A DNA stretch of 64,000 nucleotides from Pelagibius sp. (GTDB lineage: Bacteria; Pseudomonadota; Alphaproteobacteria; Kiloniellales; Kiloniellaceae): positions 1 to 64,000 of the forward strand of contig NZ_JANQKD010000127.1 in the NCBI RefSeq assembly GCF_028281305.1. The letters run 5' to 3'. The number at the start of each line of letters is the position of its first letter. The first letter of the stretch is position 1. Positions 63,043 through 64,000 of this stretch are shown piece after piece. A program made the translations under genes and the position numbers. The notes under the pieces were generated by a model. That model searched no databases. It had not been told where the DNA came from and saw nothing but the letters and a program-made list of their open reading frames with translations.

Positions 63043-64000
63043 ATGTCGGAGTTCCTGTCTCATCCGCCGGCGGCAAGCCGTCTGGAAGACCCTGCCGGTG
63101 GCCGTCCCTCCCAAGCGCTGGAGAACCTGGAAGTGAACCGCGGGCTCGCCGTCAAGAACGACGTCGGGAGCGACGCGGCGGCGCTGGCGTTTCTGGTGAC
63201 CGAGAAGCAGACAGTCATCGATCTTTCGCTGTCCCCGGAGGCGCCTGACCTGACGCCGTTCCTTGATGCGATCATCGCACTCCCGATGCTGCCGATGGCC
63301 GACGACACAGTCACCGGCAGCGGCTTTGCCGACATCCTGGCCGGAGACGTCCTGGACGGCGGTGTCCTGGTTCTGAACGACGGTGAAGACCAACTGATCT
63401 ATGGCAACGGCGGCGACGATCGTCTTGCCGGTGACGGCTGGGCCCTGGGCAGCGCCGCCGTGACTGACGGCGGCGACGATACGGTTTACGGCGGTGCGGA
63501 CAACGACACTCTGTCCGGCGACGCCTTCGCCTTTTACTGGGAGGCCGAAGCCTTCTATGGCGGTGACGACGTCCTGGATGGCGGGGCGGGCTCGGATGCG
63601 GCTGCCGGCGATGCCTTGTCGGCGCTGGGCGACGCTTATGCCTTCTACGGCGGCGACGACGTGTTTTACGGCGGTCTTGGCAACGATACCCTGGCCGGTG
63701 ATGCTCTGGCCTTGGACGGCGGCAGCGCAAACTCCGACTATGGCGGCGACGACCTGCTCTACGGCGGCGCCGGCGCCGGAGCTGTAATCGATACGATGTC
63801 CGGCGACGCCCTGGGCCTCGGCGATGGATCGACCGGTTCTTCCCACGGCGGTGACGATACGATTTATAGCGGTACCGGCTTTTCCCTGGTCGCCGGCGAT
63901 GCCCTCCACTCCGCTCTGCTCGGGATCGGCAATGCGCAGGGCAGCAACATCGCCACCTCCGACTACGGCGGTGCCGATCTGATCTACGGCAGCACCGACT
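63043..64000 (+). CDS. RTX-type calcium-binding repeat protein, copy 2 (partial)
   Basis: The first 319 codons are seen; the gene runs off the window. The N-terminus MSEFLSHPPAASRLEDP differs from copy 1 and is longer (about 90 residues) before the first calcium-type motif. Then repeats of the same GGDDxxYGGxxNDxLxGDA type appear, for example GGDDVFYGGLGNDTLAGDALA. GGAG lies about 9 bp upstream of ATG 63043. It is a paralog of the preceding gene, likely with the same export route; no secretion genes are visible in the window. Confidence 0.88.
   Translation, partial: MSEFLSHPPAASRLEDPAGGRPSQALENLEVNRGLAVKNDVGSDAAALAFLVTEKQTVIDLSLSPEAPDLTPFLDAIIALPMLPMADDTVTGSGFADILAGDVLDGGVLVLNDGEDQLIYGNGGDDRLAGDGWALGSAAVTDGGDDTVYGGADNDTLSGDAFAFYWEAEAFYGGDDVLDGGAGSDAAAGDALSALGDAYAFYGGDDVFYGGLGNDTLAGDALALDGGSANSDYGGDDLLYGGAGAGAVIDTMSGDALGLGDGSTGSSHGGDDTIYSGTGFSLVAGDALHSALLGIGNAQGSNIATSDYGGADLIYGSTD

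Overview
The window is GC-rich, almost fully coding DNA from the chromosome of an alphaproteobacterium. The best guess is Rhodospirillales in the broad sense (a Kiloniellales or Rhodovibrionaceae-like lineage), but this rests on gene order and protein style only. Diagnostic blocks are tsaD-gpsA-YciI-EVE-acs divergent from hemC-hemD-mitofilin-hemY, rsmB/htpX/DUF1674, rpe-heparinase-purH, and a 180-kDa NAD-glutamate dehydrogenase. No phage, transposase, integrase or CRISPR array is visible.

Layout. 1-12.4 kb: tRNA-Gly, a 14-bp tandem array, a GcvA-like LysR regulator divergent from a small protein, a His-rich membrane protein, NAD-glutamate dehydrogenase, a YbjQ protein, an MFS permease, a second LysR regulator and a REC-HPt response regulator. 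12.5-19.8 kb: a minus-strand block of purH, two polysaccharide genes (a CapD/WbpM-type dehydratase and a WecA-like transferase), a heparinase-like protein and rpe. 20-24.2 kb: a very small secretin-like exported protein, then a complete TRAP transporter (P, Q, M) followed by a 42-residue membrane protein. 24.2-32.1 kb: rsmB, an enolase-superfamily enzyme, htpX, DUF1674, and a DMT/GNAT/PNPOx-like cluster divergent from a MocR regulator. 32.2-45.5 kb: a REP-like element, a lipoprotein, acs, EVE, YciI, gpsA, tsaD, the heme operon with an HTH-mitofilin fusion, tRNA-Thr, and an Lrp-type regulator divergent from ACC deaminase. 45.5-51.3 kb: hemolysin III, a lipoprotein, a DmdA-like GcvT-family enzyme, DUF1330, TauE/SafE, an SDR and a Bax-inhibitor-1 protein. 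51.6-60 kb: a YbbAP-type ABC system divergent from a TesA-like esterase, a FIST protein, an aldo/keto reductase, thpR, a nitrilase-family enzyme and a duplicated thpR tail. 60.2-64 kb: two adjacent RTX-type calcium-binding repeat proteins, the second cut by the window end.

The most unusual items are: (i) the paired RTX proteins, built of about 13 long repeats ending in a Gly-Asp-Ala motif; (ii) a nitrilase gene bracketed by thpR and a degenerate copy of the thpR 3' end; (iii) the orphan mini-secretin; (iv) a helix-turn-helix fused to a mitofilin-like membrane protein in the heme operon; (v) short tandem repeats of 12-15 bp scattered both between genes and, always in multiples of three, inside genes.
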